DNA from: Allorhodopirellula heiligendammensis
Lineage (GTDB): Bacteria > Planctomycetota > Planctomycetia > Pirellulales > Pirellulaceae
DNA length: 64,000 nucleotides
Assembly: GCF_007860105.1 (NCBI RefSeq)
Contig: NZ_SJPU01000002.1
Coordinates: forward strand, 456,837-520,836
Direction of reading: 5' to 3'
The translations under genes were made by a program, and so were the position numbers. The notes below the pieces were generated by a model. It was not told the origin of the DNA. It ran no database searches and saw nothing but the letters and a program-made list of their open reading frames with translations. Positions 36,601 through 45,660 of the stretch are shown one piece after another. Every line of letters starts with the position of its first letter. Position 1 is the stretch's first letter.

Positions 36601-37723
36601 AGAAGCAGAGTTGGATTTAAGCGGTGCGGCGAGCGATTTCACCGTCGCTTGGTTCAACCCACGCAGTGGTGGCGAGTTAGCCAGCGGCAGCGTCGAAATA
36701 GTTAGCGGCGGCGGAACTGTTTCATTGGGGTTACCGCCCGCCGATGCCAACGAAGATTGGTTGGTCGTTTTGAAGGCCAAACAAGACCAAGTCGCTCAGC
36801 GTCCACTCCATTGGCAGCGGATCGATACCAACGACCAGCCACACGCGCGGCACGAAGCTGGATTGGTCGAATGCGACGGGAAGATGTATCTGATCGGTGG
36901 CCGGCGAATCCAACCCGTTGATATTTTTGACCCGACCACCCAAACGTGGACTCACGGCGCCAAGCCGCCGATCGAAGTCCATCATTTCCAAGGCGTGGTC
37001 TGGAACCATCGCATCTATTTGGCGAGCGCGATGACGGGAAAGTACCCGCGAGAAACCTCCATCGAACGTGTTCTCATCTATGATCCCCGTGCAGATGAGT
37101 GGTCATGGGGACCGGAGATTCCGCAAGGCCGTCAACGCGGCGGCGCGGGCGTTGTCTTGAATGACGACGCACTGTATTTAGTTTGTGGAATTCGAAATGG
37201 TCATTGGGACGGCTGGGTGCCGTGGCTCGATCGACTCGACCTGAAAACGGGTGCGTGGGAGAGCTTAGCAGACGCACCCCGCGTCCGCGATCACTTCCAA
37301 GCCATGGTCATCGACGGCAAACTCTACGCTGCAGGTGGACGCAAAACATCGGCGGTCAACAAACACGTTTTTGATCTTACCATTCCTGAAGTCGACGTGC
37401 TCGATTTGGAAAGTGGCACTTGGTCGACGCTGCCGACGACGAGCAACCTGCCTTCGCCCCGTGCAGGGTGCTTTGCATTTCGCTTGGGCGACGAGTTGCT
37501 GATCGCCGGAGGTGAATCGGAGCAACAGGACGCTCACGACCAGATTCATGCACTCGACACCCACTCAGGGGAGTGGCGCGTGATGTCGGTGTTCGCGGAA
37601 GGTCGTCACGGAACCGGCATCGGGCAATATCAGGACATGCTCTTTACCGCTGGCGGCGCGGGCAGTCGCGGCGGCGGTCAAGAACTCAACTCGACCGAGA
37701 TGTTGGTGCTAACAGGGAAGTAA
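33617..37723 (+). CDS. Giant secreted DUF5060 / glycosidase-like / kelch protein
   Basis: Secreted protein of 1368 residues. A signal peptide ([21 protein letters not shown]) leads to a beta-sandwich about 30-220 resembling the C-terminal domain of GH115 ([17 protein letters not shown], then [20 protein letters not shown]), a second carbohydrate-binding-like module (about 275-405), a DUF5060 domain (about 450-570), and a glycosidase-like barrel (about 580-930). The barrel has two candidate catalytic acids, Glu782 in WNIGEEN and Glu867 in AFDESGSA. A small beta-domain of the collagen-binding-2 type ([18 protein letters not shown]) follows at about 975-1060, then kelch repeats (about 1075-1360; [20 protein letters not shown] and others). 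DUF5060 is found beside GH140 apiosidase-type domains; this link is family knowledge. Confidence 0.75.
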   Translation: MNRIAFPTVLLLAACCQLAGAQQPIVDDSLVFGEVDGLVAVEAEHFFRQTETDARAFYLTHEGATPDVQPDGDPNHSAGASGGAYLEILPDTRRTHADKLIHGTNFSPTPGKMAVLSYKVHVQNPGRYYVWVRAYSTGGEDNGLHVGIDGTWPESGQRLQWCQGKNAWRWESKQRTEKVHCGEPYKIFLDIEKAGEHTISFSMREDGFEFDKWLMTSDRDFQRPDDAGPPAEIKAGKLPTSFPAVQTAPAAATTQSRATEQVGSGDQTGLSMPATMFADGKVSNYYLDGEKWLAINPDQANSGAAERTFPYPTGHYDVTLKTVGENDGRSNYVVSVDGEKIGNYQSPLAPSTTEEGKKYHATWKNINITEGAIIAVGSTIGSVGGDQHSRARWSEVTFTPVDAETRLAAKPYLAEQARAANSQAANSRPSSPTNPVSSKPLHEPRQPDGDGSVRISGEQKVWHKVTLDLSGPYAHEQDNAPNPFTDDRMTVTFTHSGGQQVIVPGFFAADGNAANTSAQDGTVWRALFAPDQAGEWSYSVSFVQGKNAALDAKAPSKPLAAYDGKQGKFEITASDKQGRDLRAHGRLQYVGKHYLQFAGSKEYFLKAGADAPETLLAFADFDNTVAGNPKKAPLKTWAAHEQDWKQGDPTWQNGKGKGLIGAVNYLSGKGCNAFSFLTYNAGGDGDNVWPFIHRDDKLHYDCSKLDQWGTVFDHGTALGMYLHFKMQETENDDHTRGTGGKGGRVNESLDGGDLGVQRKLYCREIIARFGHNLALNWNIGEENTQSTAQVKAMIDYIAETDPYDHNIVIHTFPSQQDKVYKPLLGDQSKLTGVSLQNSSLETTHAQTVKWVNESSEAGKPWIVAFDESGSAAHAQCPDLGYQGFDGHDRSGKMVYTQHKVRKETLWGTLMGGGAGCEYYFGYQFDQNDIVCEDWRSRDQSWDYCRIAINFFHDHKIPFWEMKNADDLVGNPKHDTSRFCFAKDDEVYLVYLPSGGEAELDLSGAASDFTVAWFNPRSGGELASGSVEIVSGGGTVSLGLPPADANEDWLVVLKAKQDQVAQRPLHWQRIDTNDQPHARHEAGLVECDGKMYLIGGRRIQPVDIFDPTTQTWTHGAKPPIEVHHFQGVVWNHRIYLASAMTGKYPRETSIERVLIYDPRADEWSWGPEIPQGRQRGGAGVVLNDDALYLVCGIRNGHWDGWVPWLDRLDLKTGAWESLADAPRVRDHFQAMVIDGKLYAAGGRKTSAVNKHVFDLTIPEVDVLDLESGTWSTLPTTSNLPSPRAGCFAFRLGDELLIAGGESEQQDAHDQIHALDTHSGEWRVMSVFAEGRHGTGIGQYQDMLFTAGGAGSRGGGQELNSTEMLVLTGK

Positions 37724-37740
37724 AATTTGGCCCATGACAC

Positions 37741-37769
37741 GTGGGCGAGTCTCGTTGAGATTCGCCCAC
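37741..37769. terminator. Long stem-loop after the giant gene
   Basis: GTGGGCGAGTCTC (37741-37753) pairs with GAGATTCGCCCAC (37757-37769) with one G-T pair and a three-base loop. It lies 17 bases beyond the stop, between convergent genes, and could stop transcription from either side. No U-run follows. Confidence 0.5.
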
Positions 37770-37919
37770 GCTGCGCATTTAGATGTAATAGGCCAATCAA
37801 GATTCAGCATCTGTTGGAGCCCGATGTGAGAGACGTTCTCCGCCTGACGCGGATCGGCAGAGCGATCCGGCAAATGTACCAGGCGAATCTAGCGTTCACG
37901 GACAAACGATCGCGGACGG

Positions 37920-39161
37920 TTACTCACTTTGCTCGTTTTGCTGGCGTTCCCGCCGCATCTCCGCACCGCGATCTTTCATGTTGGTCAGCTCCTCGCTGGA
38001 GAGAGCACCGTCCTCGTCGCGATCTGCAAACTTGATGAGTCGTTGGCCTCCCTCAGGCAGCTTGGTCAGTTCATCCGCGGACAGGGATCCGTCACCGTTC
38101 GCGTCCAGCTTCAATAGCCGTTCTGTCATCGATGAAGCGTCGCGTGGTCGACCTTGACCGGTTGCTGGCTTCTCGCGATCCTGATCCCGTGCCTTGTCAC
38201 CGTGCGGACCGCGATCCTGATCGCGGGGTCCACCTTCACGTGTTGCATCCTGACGGGGCTGTCCGTCAGGTCGGCCCCCTCGCTCCCGTGTACCTTGAGC
38301 ATCATCCATGCGCCCTCGTCCGCCACGATTGTGATCGCTTCGCCGCTGATCGCCTCGCCGCTGATCACCGTGCGCCTGATCACCGTGCCCGTGCACGCCT
38401 TGCCGTTGTACACCTCGTCCCCGGCCACCACGTCCGAGGCCTCCACGACCGAAGTTGCGTCGCCCTCGAGCGAGATCTCCACGTCCTCGCCCACCACGAC
38501 CGACATCGCCACGTCCCCTCGAACCGCGTACAAAGTCTCCGCGTCGATGTGCACCACGGGCGAAGTCACCGCGACTTCTTTCGCCGCGGCGATAGTCGCC
38601 ACGGCCGTGTCCACCGCCAGCCCGTACTCCTCGCCCGCTACGTGATCGGTCCCGATCGCGAACACCATCACGACCGGACCGGCGTACGTCGTATTGCGGC
38701 GGTCCGAATTGGCCGGCCATCCGAGGTCGCAGTTCACTCTTATCGAGCTTGCCATCTTCGTTCTTGTCGAGCTTCTTCAATGCCTCCGACGCGTTTGCAA
38801 TCTCGTCGCTCGAGATGTCCCCATCTTTGTCCGCATCGAGTGCGGCAACCATAGGCAGCATTTGCATCAGGCTGCCAGGTCCAGAGGGGCCGCCGCGGCC
38901 GCGAGAAAATTCTGGGCTGCGGTGCGTCCCCGGACCCTCGGGATGAGCCTGCGGACCCTGCTCACCATGTTGACCAGGTTCCGCCTGCTGATCACGTTCA
39001 CCTCGATCACGCTCACCGCGATCACGTTCACTTCGATCACGATCCCCGCGAGGTGGCTGACCGTCGCGAACATTTCGCTCGGGGGGCGCGGCCGATATGA
39101 CTGGGGTGAACGTCCACACCATCCCAGCGACCAATAACAGACTCAGTGATTTCCTACGCAT
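37920..39161 (-). CDS. Secreted EF-hand protein with Arg/Gly-rich middle
   Basis: Protein of 413 residues with a signal peptide (RKSLSLLLVAGMVWTFTPVI) and four EF-hand loops in two pairs: DADKDGDISSDE (109-120), DKNEDGKLDKSE (132-143), DANGDGSLSADE (353-364) and DRDEDGALSSEE (380-391). Between the pairs lies a low-complexity region of about 190 residues built from RGD/GRG/RGDFxRG units, and a DRxERDRGE repeat precedes the first pair. Calcium binding outside the cytoplasm is likely; a structural or surface role is inference. It may bind acidic polymers or nucleic acid through the Arg-rich part, but nothing proves this. Confidence 0.85.
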   Translation of the reverse strand: MRRKSLSLLLVAGMVWTFTPVISAAPPERNVRDGQPPRGDRDRSERDRGERDRGERDQQAEPGQHGEQGPQAHPEGPGTHRSPEFSRGRGGPSGPGSLMQMLPMVAALDADKDGDISSDEIANASEALKKLDKNEDGKLDKSELRPRMAGQFGPPQYDVRRSGRDGVRDRDRSRSGRGVRAGGGHGRGDYRRGERSRGDFARGAHRRGDFVRGSRGRGDVGRGGRGRGDLARGRRNFGRGGLGRGGRGRGVQRQGVHGHGDQAHGDQRRGDQRRSDHNRGGRGRMDDAQGTRERGGRPDGQPRQDATREGGPRDQDRGPHGDKARDQDREKPATGQGRPRDASSMTERLLKLDANGDGSLSADELTKLPEGGQRLIKFADRDEDGALSSEELTNMKDRGAEMRRERQQNEQSE

Positions 39162-39902
39162 TTTCCAACGCCTAACTCAAGAAGAGGGGAAGAGAATTGT
39201 TTCGTTTTCCTCAAGACATCTAACCTGACGATCGCACAAAGGTTTCGGCGAGTTTCTACGATTGCTCTCGAGGCAGCGGAGCTTGCCAACCAAATCAATT
39301 CGCGTTCAGGGTTGCGATTGGTGCACAGAAGACCGGCGCAGGATCTCATCGAAAAACCTTGCTGATCCCTTAGCCTATGGAGCTGCTTGACAGGCCAAAT
39401 CGTCTGAACATGCTCACGCGATCTGATGAGCACCCCATGCCTAAATACTTAACAAAAGTAGTTAGTACAGTTGAATCTCCACGCGAGCTGAAATCGAATC
39501 ATGAGTCTCATCGCATTGCTGAGTGCGGTTTCTGGTCACCTGCCTCAACAGCACATGCGACCTGTCACGTGATGTCCGTTTCCATCGATGGACTCGCAGC
39601 CTGCCCCTCGCGGCCCCGCGTCCGCCGCGCACGACATGGAGTGCTGGCGAACGGCGTCCATGGCCGAGGCTCCATCGGCGCGGCAGCGACCATTGACAAA
39701 GATCGCGATCCGAGCGATCTGGCGCGTATCCCGCCGCTCGTGGATGCAGCACACACCGCAGGTCTTCCCGCCGCCGAAATCAATTGGCCAGGCACCCGAG
39801 AATCGAATTCGTTTGACAATTCATTCTCAACGTGAATGACGCACTCAGCGACGGCCGACCGCTCGACGCGGCGCTGGTTAGCGGCACTAACTGAAAAACA
39901 GA

Positions 39903-39959
39903 CGCAGTGGATCTTCTCGCGAGACTCTACCGACGGGATCTTTGGCAAGATCCACTGCG
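39903..39959. repeat. 57-bp inverted repeat downstream of the sulfatase gene
   Basis: CGCAGTGGATCTT (39903-39915) is exactly complementary to AAGATCCACTGCG (39947-39959), separated by 31 bases. The 13-base arms are perfect. It may be a terminator or a small non-autonomous element. Confidence 0.8.
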
Positions 39960-39979
39960 GAGAACGCGGTGTGTCGCCC

Positions 39980-39993
39980 GGGACGATGGTCCC
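39980..39993. repeat. GGGAC palindrome, sulfatase 3' copy
   Basis: GGGAC-GATG-GTCCC followed by AAGCTACGG, just beyond the sulfatase stop. The same palindrome plus AAGCTACG tail recurs at 47248-47269; related palindromes lie at 3489-3504 and 47190-47203. Confidence 0.7.
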
Positions 39994-39996
39994 AAG

Positions 39997-41550
39997 CTAC
40001 GGTTTTTTGCCGGCGATAATCGCGGCGAGATCCGCTTTCATCTGTGCCGCAATCTCAGGGTGCTCGTCGATCACATTATGCTGCTCTGCAGGATCCTGTT
40101 CGAGGTCGAACAGCATGAACTTGGGCACCTTGCGATTCTGCAGTGGCTCTTCAACGACAACGTTTCTCGCCTGTCCCGAAGCGTGCTGTTGCAGCTTCCA
40201 CTTGCCTTTGCGAAATCCAAAATCGCCTCCATTCCCATTGTCCTGCTGCACCAGCCATGAGCGACCTTGACTGTCCTCACGTCCCAAAAGTGCCTCGGAT
40301 ACGTCAACGCTATCCTGACAAACGTTCGCGGGCATGTCCTGCCCGACAATCGCGGCTAAACTCGCCGCCAGGTCGATAGTGCAGACGAGTGCGTCACTCA
40401 CCCCGGGCTCAATGTGTCCCTTCCAACGGGTGACAAATGGGATGCGGGTGCCGCCTTCGTAAACACTGTATTTGCCACCGGTGTACACGCCCGCGGCGCG
40501 GTGATCACCAATCTTTTCGATCGCTCCGTCCTTATACCCGTCATCGAGTACCGGGCCGTTGTCACTGGTCAAGATAACGAGTGTGTTCTCAGCGAGATTG
40601 AGTCGATCGAGGGTCTTCATGAGTTCGCCGACGCACCAGTCAAACTCAACAATACAATCGCCACGATAGCCGAGGGTGGTCTTGCCTTGAAAGCGCTCAT
40701 GAGGCATGCGGGGCACATGGATGTCATGTGCTGAGAAGAACAAAAAGAATCGCTCGTCCTGATGCTGTTCGATAAACTCATTGGACTTTTCAACCCACTT
40801 GTCGGCCAAGTCTTCGTCGCGGAAACGGGCGGAATTCCCACCGGTGTAGAAACCAATTCGGCTAATGCCGTTGTGGATGGTGCCGTTGTGCCCATGCGAC
40901 CAATCCATCCGCAATGAATCACGTTCTGAAATCCCCGTCGGGTAGTCCTTGCTCGGCTTTTTATTGCCGACCCACAACGGATCGGCGGGGTCGAGGTTCA
41001 ATACCCGATGGTCTTGTACATAGACCTGAGGAACCCGGTCATTCGTCGTCGGTAACAAAAAACAAGAATCAAAGCCGATCTCGAGGGGCCCGGGTTTCAA
41101 TTCTCCATTCCAGTCCGGACCGCCTTTGTCTCCCAAACCTAGGTGCCATTTGCCAACGACGCCCGTCGCATATCCAGCCTGTCCAAGCAGAGAGGCAATT
41201 GTCTCGGTGCCCGGCTTGATGATCGCTGGCGCGTTGGGTGCCGCAATGCCCGTACCGGCCGTGCGAAACGCGTAGTCGCCCGTCAGAAATGAGTAGCGAG
41301 TCGGCGTGCAAGTCGACGCCGAGCAGTATCCGTCGGTAAACCGTATCCCTTCGGACGCCAGTTGATCGATATTGGGAGTCTGGAGCGCCGTGGCGCCGTT
41401 GCACGACACATCACCGTAACCGAGATCGTCCGCCATGATCACGATAATGTTGGGCGATTCAGGCGTGGCAGCAGGCAGGACAGCGCCACCAAACGAAGTG
41501 AAGCACAACGCGGCGAAGACCGCCGCACGAAACGAGTAGGTTTTGCTCAT
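39997..41550 (-). CDS. Secreted sulfatase (formylglycine type)
   Basis: Sulfate-ester hydrolase of 517 residues, exported by a signal peptide (FRAAVFAALCFTSFGGAVL). The formylglycine motif is CTPTR with Cys81, followed by YSFLTGDYAFR. Metal-binding residues are seen at MADDLGYGD (Asp41, Asp42) and near TLVILTSDNGPVL; VVGKWHLG holds a catalytic Lys/His pair. Cys81 needs the anaerobic-independent formylglycine enzyme or a radical maturase, neither of which is in the window. Substrate is probably a sulfated polysaccharide or sugar, as is common in marine planctomycetes. It stands next to, but apart from, the FAD/FMN pair. Confidence 0.95.
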   Translation of the reverse strand: MSKTYSFRAAVFAALCFTSFGGAVLPAATPESPNIIVIMADDLGYGDVSCNGATALQTPNIDQLASEGIRFTDGYCSASTCTPTRYSFLTGDYAFRTAGTGIAAPNAPAIIKPGTETIASLLGQAGYATGVVGKWHLGLGDKGGPDWNGELKPGPLEIGFDSCFLLPTTNDRVPQVYVQDHRVLNLDPADPLWVGNKKPSKDYPTGISERDSLRMDWSHGHNGTIHNGISRIGFYTGGNSARFRDEDLADKWVEKSNEFIEQHQDERFFLFFSAHDIHVPRMPHERFQGKTTLGYRGDCIVEFDWCVGELMKTLDRLNLAENTLVILTSDNGPVLDDGYKDGAIEKIGDHRAAGVYTGGKYSVYEGGTRIPFVTRWKGHIEPGVSDALVCTIDLAASLAAIVGQDMPANVCQDSVDVSEALLGREDSQGRSWLVQQDNGNGGDFGFRKGKWKLQQHASGQARNVVVEEPLQNRKVPKFMLFDLEQDPAEQHNVIDEHPEIAAQMKADLAAIIAGKKP

Positions 41551-41635
41551 GGAGTGTTTTTATTAGGGGCAAGTACAGGGTAGGCGTCTACTATCGACTC
41601 TGGGCCTGGGTTCGTCAAATCAGCCTCAGAACGGC

Positions 41636-43315
41636 TTACAAAAAACAGATCGCGACCGCTAACGCCAAGTATCCCGTGGCGATCCAATCTCGGATCGTCC
41701 AGCGATCGCTTTTGGCATTGTAGCGGAGGTATTCTAGCAGCAACCCCGTCGGGCATCCGAACCGACAATAGGCCATCGGTATGAACAGCGATGCCACGAT
41801 CCCCACAATCGCAACGACGATGGTGGCCCATCCTGCAATTGGAAATAGATACGCATCAAAGGGCTCAATGTCGACCAAGCTGAATGAGAGTCCCGCCAAC
41901 ACGACGACGAGACACCACAGCAATAGCAATCCCGGAATCAGCTTCCATAGTTTCGTCAGGGTCCGATTCAGCGAAACCTGATAGCCGATCCGTCGCTTGA
42001 CGAGCTGCTGGACGGCTCCGTGCGGACACAGATGGGAGCAGTAGAGATTACGTTTGGTGAAGATCGGACAGGCGAACGCCGCAATCGATAGCATGACCAG
42101 TCCCGCTGCATTTCGCCACGGCAACCCGTGTTTGGCCCAGCCTGCGATCATGGCTTGCGAGAGCAAATTCCCGACTGTCCATCCAAGGTAAACAATGAGG
42201 ATGAGTTGAAAGGCAATCCGCAGACGCTTGTTCGCACGAAGACGCGTGAATCCAATGATGATCGCCGCGACAATCACCAGACCGGTACCCAAATCATGAA
42301 TACTCAGCCAACTCGACTGCTCTGGGGAACGTGCGTTCTGCGCGGACTTAAGCTGTGTTTGCGCCGCGGCAACAATGCCCTCGGCGACCGCAAGACTCGT
42401 CATGGTCGCGCCCGACACACCTTCGACCTGCATTGCTTGTAGGTCGGCAGACGCAAGTTCGTCCAGCGAGAGTTCGTTGAACGTCCTGCGGAAATAGTCA
42501 TCCTCGCGCACGTAACCCACATAGGGTTCATTATCGTACGATTGTCCGACCACGAATCCATTGACATGTTTGTCTAAATTCAATCCGATAAAAGTGTCGG
42601 TGGGGCCTTGATATCCGACGATATTATCTGCCGCTGGCGAACTGCGGAGGACGTACCCAGCGAGCTGATCAGCGGCGTAAACTGCTGTGAGATCTGATCG
42701 GTCGCCGGATTGCAGGTGATCAGCATCCGGAAACAGAGACTGAAGTTCTGATATCTCTGCTGGCTCGGGAAAACGCAAGGACGTTTTGGCTCCGCCCAAA
42801 CGGTGAATGATGGATTCACTGATTGCCAAACTGGTGAGAGTGGCTCCGGAGACCGCGTCAACCTGAACGGTGCCGGCAACCTCGCTACGTGATTTGCCAT
42901 CAAACGATGATAGGAATCCGGGACTCTCACGCACTTCGTCTAGATGCTCGCGAGTATCCCCACTGCGAAGGATACTGACACCGACAATGGAATCGTCAGG
43001 TCCGAACGCCACGAGCATATTCGTGGGCCCCGAGAAGCCAATGATATGATCGCTAATGGGGGACGTCTGCAAGACGTAGCCAAGCGGCCCATCGTCGGAG
43101 TTGAGCACAGCGCGTGAGCCGTCCTCATTGACGTCGCCGAGCGCTGCGGCGTCAGGCATGATGCGCGCGACATCATCGATCCCGATAGCCGGATCGCGGG
43201 CGGTATGGCTCGTGCCGACCGCGAAACGCGAGTGCACGAGCAGGATGATCGTCGCGAATAGGCCCACACGGACTGCGTGGACCAGAATGCGACGAGCCGA
43301 ATCAGACAGACGCAT
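41636..43315 (-). CDS. Membrane electron-transfer protein with two FMN-binding domains and NapH-like cysteine pairs
   Basis: Protein of 559 residues, similar in layout to NosR. After an N-terminal membrane helix it has two extracytoplasmic FMN_bind domains, each with a covalent-flavinylation motif: SGATLTS (156-162) and SGATMTS (301-307), the Thr being the usual FMN site for ApbE-type transferases. Then come about five membrane helices with two CxxxCP motifs, CSHLCPHG (Cys426/430) and CRFGCPTG (Cys517/521), as in NapH/NosR. It probably moves electrons between an outside donor and the quinone pool or a cytoplasmic Fe-S carrier. Its ATG overlaps the stop of the FAD oxidoreductase gene (TAATG), so the two are translated together. 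A classical C-terminal ferredoxin domain is absent. Confidence 0.87.
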   Translation of the reverse strand: MRLSDSARRILVHAVRVGLFATIILLVHSRFAVGTSHTARDPAIGIDDVARIMPDAAALGDVNEDGSRAVLNSDDGPLGYVLQTSPISDHIIGFSGPTNMLVAFGPDDSIVGVSILRSGDTREHLDEVRESPGFLSSFDGKSRSEVAGTVQVDAVSGATLTSLAISESIIHRLGGAKTSLRFPEPAEISELQSLFPDADHLQSGDRSDLTAVYAADQLAGYVLRSSPAADNIVGYQGPTDTFIGLNLDKHVNGFVVGQSYDNEPYVGYVREDDYFRRTFNELSLDELASADLQAMQVEGVSGATMTSLAVAEGIVAAAQTQLKSAQNARSPEQSSWLSIHDLGTGLVIVAAIIIGFTRLRANKRLRIAFQLILIVYLGWTVGNLLSQAMIAGWAKHGLPWRNAAGLVMLSIAAFACPIFTKRNLYCSHLCPHGAVQQLVKRRIGYQVSLNRTLTKLWKLIPGLLLLWCLVVVLAGLSFSLVDIEPFDAYLFPIAGWATIVVAIVGIVASLFIPMAYCRFGCPTGLLLEYLRYNAKSDRWTIRDWIATGYLALAVAICFL

Positions 43316-45660
43316 TATTTGTCGACTGGCTTCACTCGGATCGCATCAGCATGGACGTGCCCCCCAGCATCCTTAGCCGACAGGGTGACCGAACCACGCA
43401 CTGCCTGACTAACATCTATGGTCCCGAGTGACACAAAGAGTCCATCGATAGGTGGTTCGACGGTCATGTCAATCGTCTGCTGCAGCGAATCATTTCCCAA
43501 TTGCAGAGTGACGGCAACTCGCTTGCCACGATTTTCATGTGCTTGATAGGCCAAGAGAATCTCTTGCTTTCCCGACGGAGGCGTAACGAAATCAAACCGA
43601 ATCTTAGCGTCCGGGCTGCTGCTGTAGAGGTAGCGTTCACCGACGAACTTCGCCAAGCCAGTGCCCGCAGTCCAGCTACCGGTGCGTTTGGCAGCGGAAT
43701 CGTCAACGATAACTCCACTGAACGTCTTTGGATCGATTCCTTTGGAAGGGTCACTGGCCTGTTTCGATACCGGGGGTTTGGCCAGTTCCATGGCATCGTC
43801 AGGAATCACGAATTCCGCATCGACGCTCTCACGATGAGCTTTGCCGGGTAGTTTCAGCATTGCATCGAGCTCTGGCCAATAGTTGTAATAGATATCACGC
43901 GGCAGGCACTTGTGCAGTCGGCATAGCGAAGCCGCTTTCCCAACGACTTCGCCCATCATCCCGCACGTCTTCATCACCCGAGTCGTCCCCAACGCTTCGT
44001 GGGTCACGCTGATACACCGCCCCGCCATGAACAGGTTGGGAATATTTCGCGAGTAAAAACAACGGTATGGGATGGGATAGCCCACCGCGCGATCGACACC
44101 CGAGCCGTGGACGGCGATTGAAATAAACGGGTTGTCAGGAAACTTCTCGGCGTACTGTTTTTTGGGGTAGTGCAGATCGACGGACCAGGTACTCGGCACG
44201 GTACCGTCGACGAACTGCTTCTTTTGGATGATATCGTCGTGCTCCAAAATTACATCCCCGAGCAATCGACGAGACTCGCGCGGCCCGCCGATGTAGGCTA
44301 GCCACGTCATCGTCGCATGCTTGTGCTCGGCCGCTCCACCGCGGTTCTTCATGGCGTTGAAGGCACCGTAGGACGCTCTCAGATTCCAGTCGCGAATGCC
44401 TTCGGCATCGCCGATAGCATCTTGATCGAACCCGGACTCCCAGAACCACTGAGCGTGGTGGTCCCGTGGGTAAGGGAAGTCTTGCATCTCCAAATCGAGA
44501 GCCCAGGGTGTCTCGGGAAAAACGACCTCTTCGTCCATCTCGTCCCACGCCCACATGTTACTCATGCCCATCCGGCCATCGGGTGACATGTCAAAGTCAG
44601 CGCCCGCTAAAAATCCGATCGTGGCATGTCCGGTGCAGTCAGCGAACAAGGGCGCCACGAACCTCAGTCGCCGGCTGGTTTGTGTGTCAAACGCCTCGAC
44701 GCTCTGGATGTAGTTCTCATCCATTTCGACCTGATACGCATGATGGTTTAAAAACAGATCAATGTTCGGCTCGGCGCGGACGATGGCCTCCTTCTTTTCA
44801 TCCTCGAATTCTTCGTAGGTGCCAGGTGACTTCTTCGCGTCGTCGGAGATTTCTTCGACTATTTCCCCAATCCGGGGATACTTGCCACGCCGGATCTCGC
44901 CCTTGGCCCATACCCGAACTTCACTCGAGCCATTGCCGCCGAGCACGCCCCGATCCTGGATCAGCGCGACCTGACAACCGGCGCGGGCGGCGGCGATCGC
45001 AGCACCGAGACCGGAATAGCCACCGCCGATGACGACGAGGTCGTAACCATCTTGGGTGGCCACTTCTTCGTCGATTCCGAGTAACTCGCGGCGCCACCCT
45101 GGCAGGATCGTGTCGTCGTTGGGCGGTGCCTCATTCGACTGGGTGAGGTAGATCGCATCACATCGACCATCGAACCCGGACAAGTCGCGCAGCGTGAGCT
45201 CCACTGTCTTCTCAGGGATCTCGACAGTGCCACCGTCCTGCCAGTGCCAATCAGCGCCCTCGGTGCCGAATGTGGTCTCCAGGGGCACACCGTCGATGAG
45301 CAATTGGAACCGCCCCGGGGTTCCGGGGGCTCCCCACCGGGCGACCCAGTCCTTCGTACGCACATACACGTGATATTCGCCTGGCGTGGGTACTTGAACG
45401 GATCCAGACGCGTCCGCTACAGGCTTACCGAGCCCGTGAGCCAACAGATAGGGAGACCCCATTTCGCGAATGAACTGCGTGTCAAGCTTCCAACCACCGG
45501 CGGTGTTCAGTGACTCGGCCTCAACGAGCACGCCAGCGGCGGATTTTCCATCAGCGAACGCTGATGTCGGCGCAACCGCAGCCGCCACCCCCAGACCGGC
45601 CATCGCCAGGGGGAGCAGAAGCGTAGAAAAGAACTGCAAGAGGTTTCGGTGTATCGACAT
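43315..45660 (-). CDS. Secreted FAD-dependent oxidoreductase (FAD_oxidored family)
   Basis: Flavoprotein of 781 residues. A signal peptide (HRNLLQFFSTLLLPLAMAGL, then AFA) is followed by a carbohydrate-binding-like beta-domain (about 40-180; VQVPTPGEYHVYVRTKDWVA), then the FAD domain (about 205-640): VVIGGGYSGLGAAIAAARAG, RGVLGGNGSSEVRVWAKG and NLFMAGRCISVTHEALGTTR. A last beta-domain (about 660-775, YLYSSSPDAKIRFDFVTPP) resembles golvesin-type C-terminal modules. It probably oxidises a sugar or glycan outside the cytoplasm. ATG 45660 is chosen; the frame runs open to 45798 but that part has no domain. The next gene is coupled and likely takes its electrons. Confidence 0.87.
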   Translation of the reverse strand: MSIHRNLLQFFSTLLLPLAMAGLGVAAAVAPTSAFADGKSAAGVLVEAESLNTAGGWKLDTQFIREMGSPYLLAHGLGKPVADASGSVQVPTPGEYHVYVRTKDWVARWGAPGTPGRFQLLIDGVPLETTFGTEGADWHWQDGGTVEIPEKTVELTLRDLSGFDGRCDAIYLTQSNEAPPNDDTILPGWRRELLGIDEEVATQDGYDLVVIGGGYSGLGAAIAAARAGCQVALIQDRGVLGGNGSSEVRVWAKGEIRRGKYPRIGEIVEEISDDAKKSPGTYEEFEDEKKEAIVRAEPNIDLFLNHHAYQVEMDENYIQSVEAFDTQTSRRLRFVAPLFADCTGHATIGFLAGADFDMSPDGRMGMSNMWAWDEMDEEVVFPETPWALDLEMQDFPYPRDHHAQWFWESGFDQDAIGDAEGIRDWNLRASYGAFNAMKNRGGAAEHKHATMTWLAYIGGPRESRRLLGDVILEHDDIIQKKQFVDGTVPSTWSVDLHYPKKQYAEKFPDNPFISIAVHGSGVDRAVGYPIPYRCFYSRNIPNLFMAGRCISVTHEALGTTRVMKTCGMMGEVVGKAASLCRLHKCLPRDIYYNYWPELDAMLKLPGKAHRESVDAEFVIPDDAMELAKPPVSKQASDPSKGIDPKTFSGVIVDDSAAKRTGSWTAGTGLAKFVGERYLYSSSPDAKIRFDFVTPPSGKQEILLAYQAHENRGKRVAVTLQLGNDSLQQTIDMTVEPPIDGLFVSLGTIDVSQAVRGSVTLSAKDAGGHVHADAIRVKPVDK

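Larger units (their letters stand above)
39162..39996. other. Gene-free region of about 830 bases with inverted repeats
   Basis: Several short frames are open on both strands (for example around 39377-39835 and 39565-39948), but their products look like non-coding translations with no domain. The right end carries a 57-base inverted repeat (39903-39959) and a GGGAC palindrome (39980-39993) just beyond the sulfatase stop. Confidence 0.55.

Noticed and set aside
38126-38854. Open frames on both strands opposite or out of frame with the EF-hand gene
   Set aside because: They cover the Arg/Gly-rich low-complexity region of the real gene and have no recognisable domain; the EF-hand frame has signal peptide and motifs.
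39377-39948. Small open frames in the gap before the sulfatase gene
   Set aside because: No domain, no signal peptide, no good ribosome binding site, and residue composition like non-coding translation.
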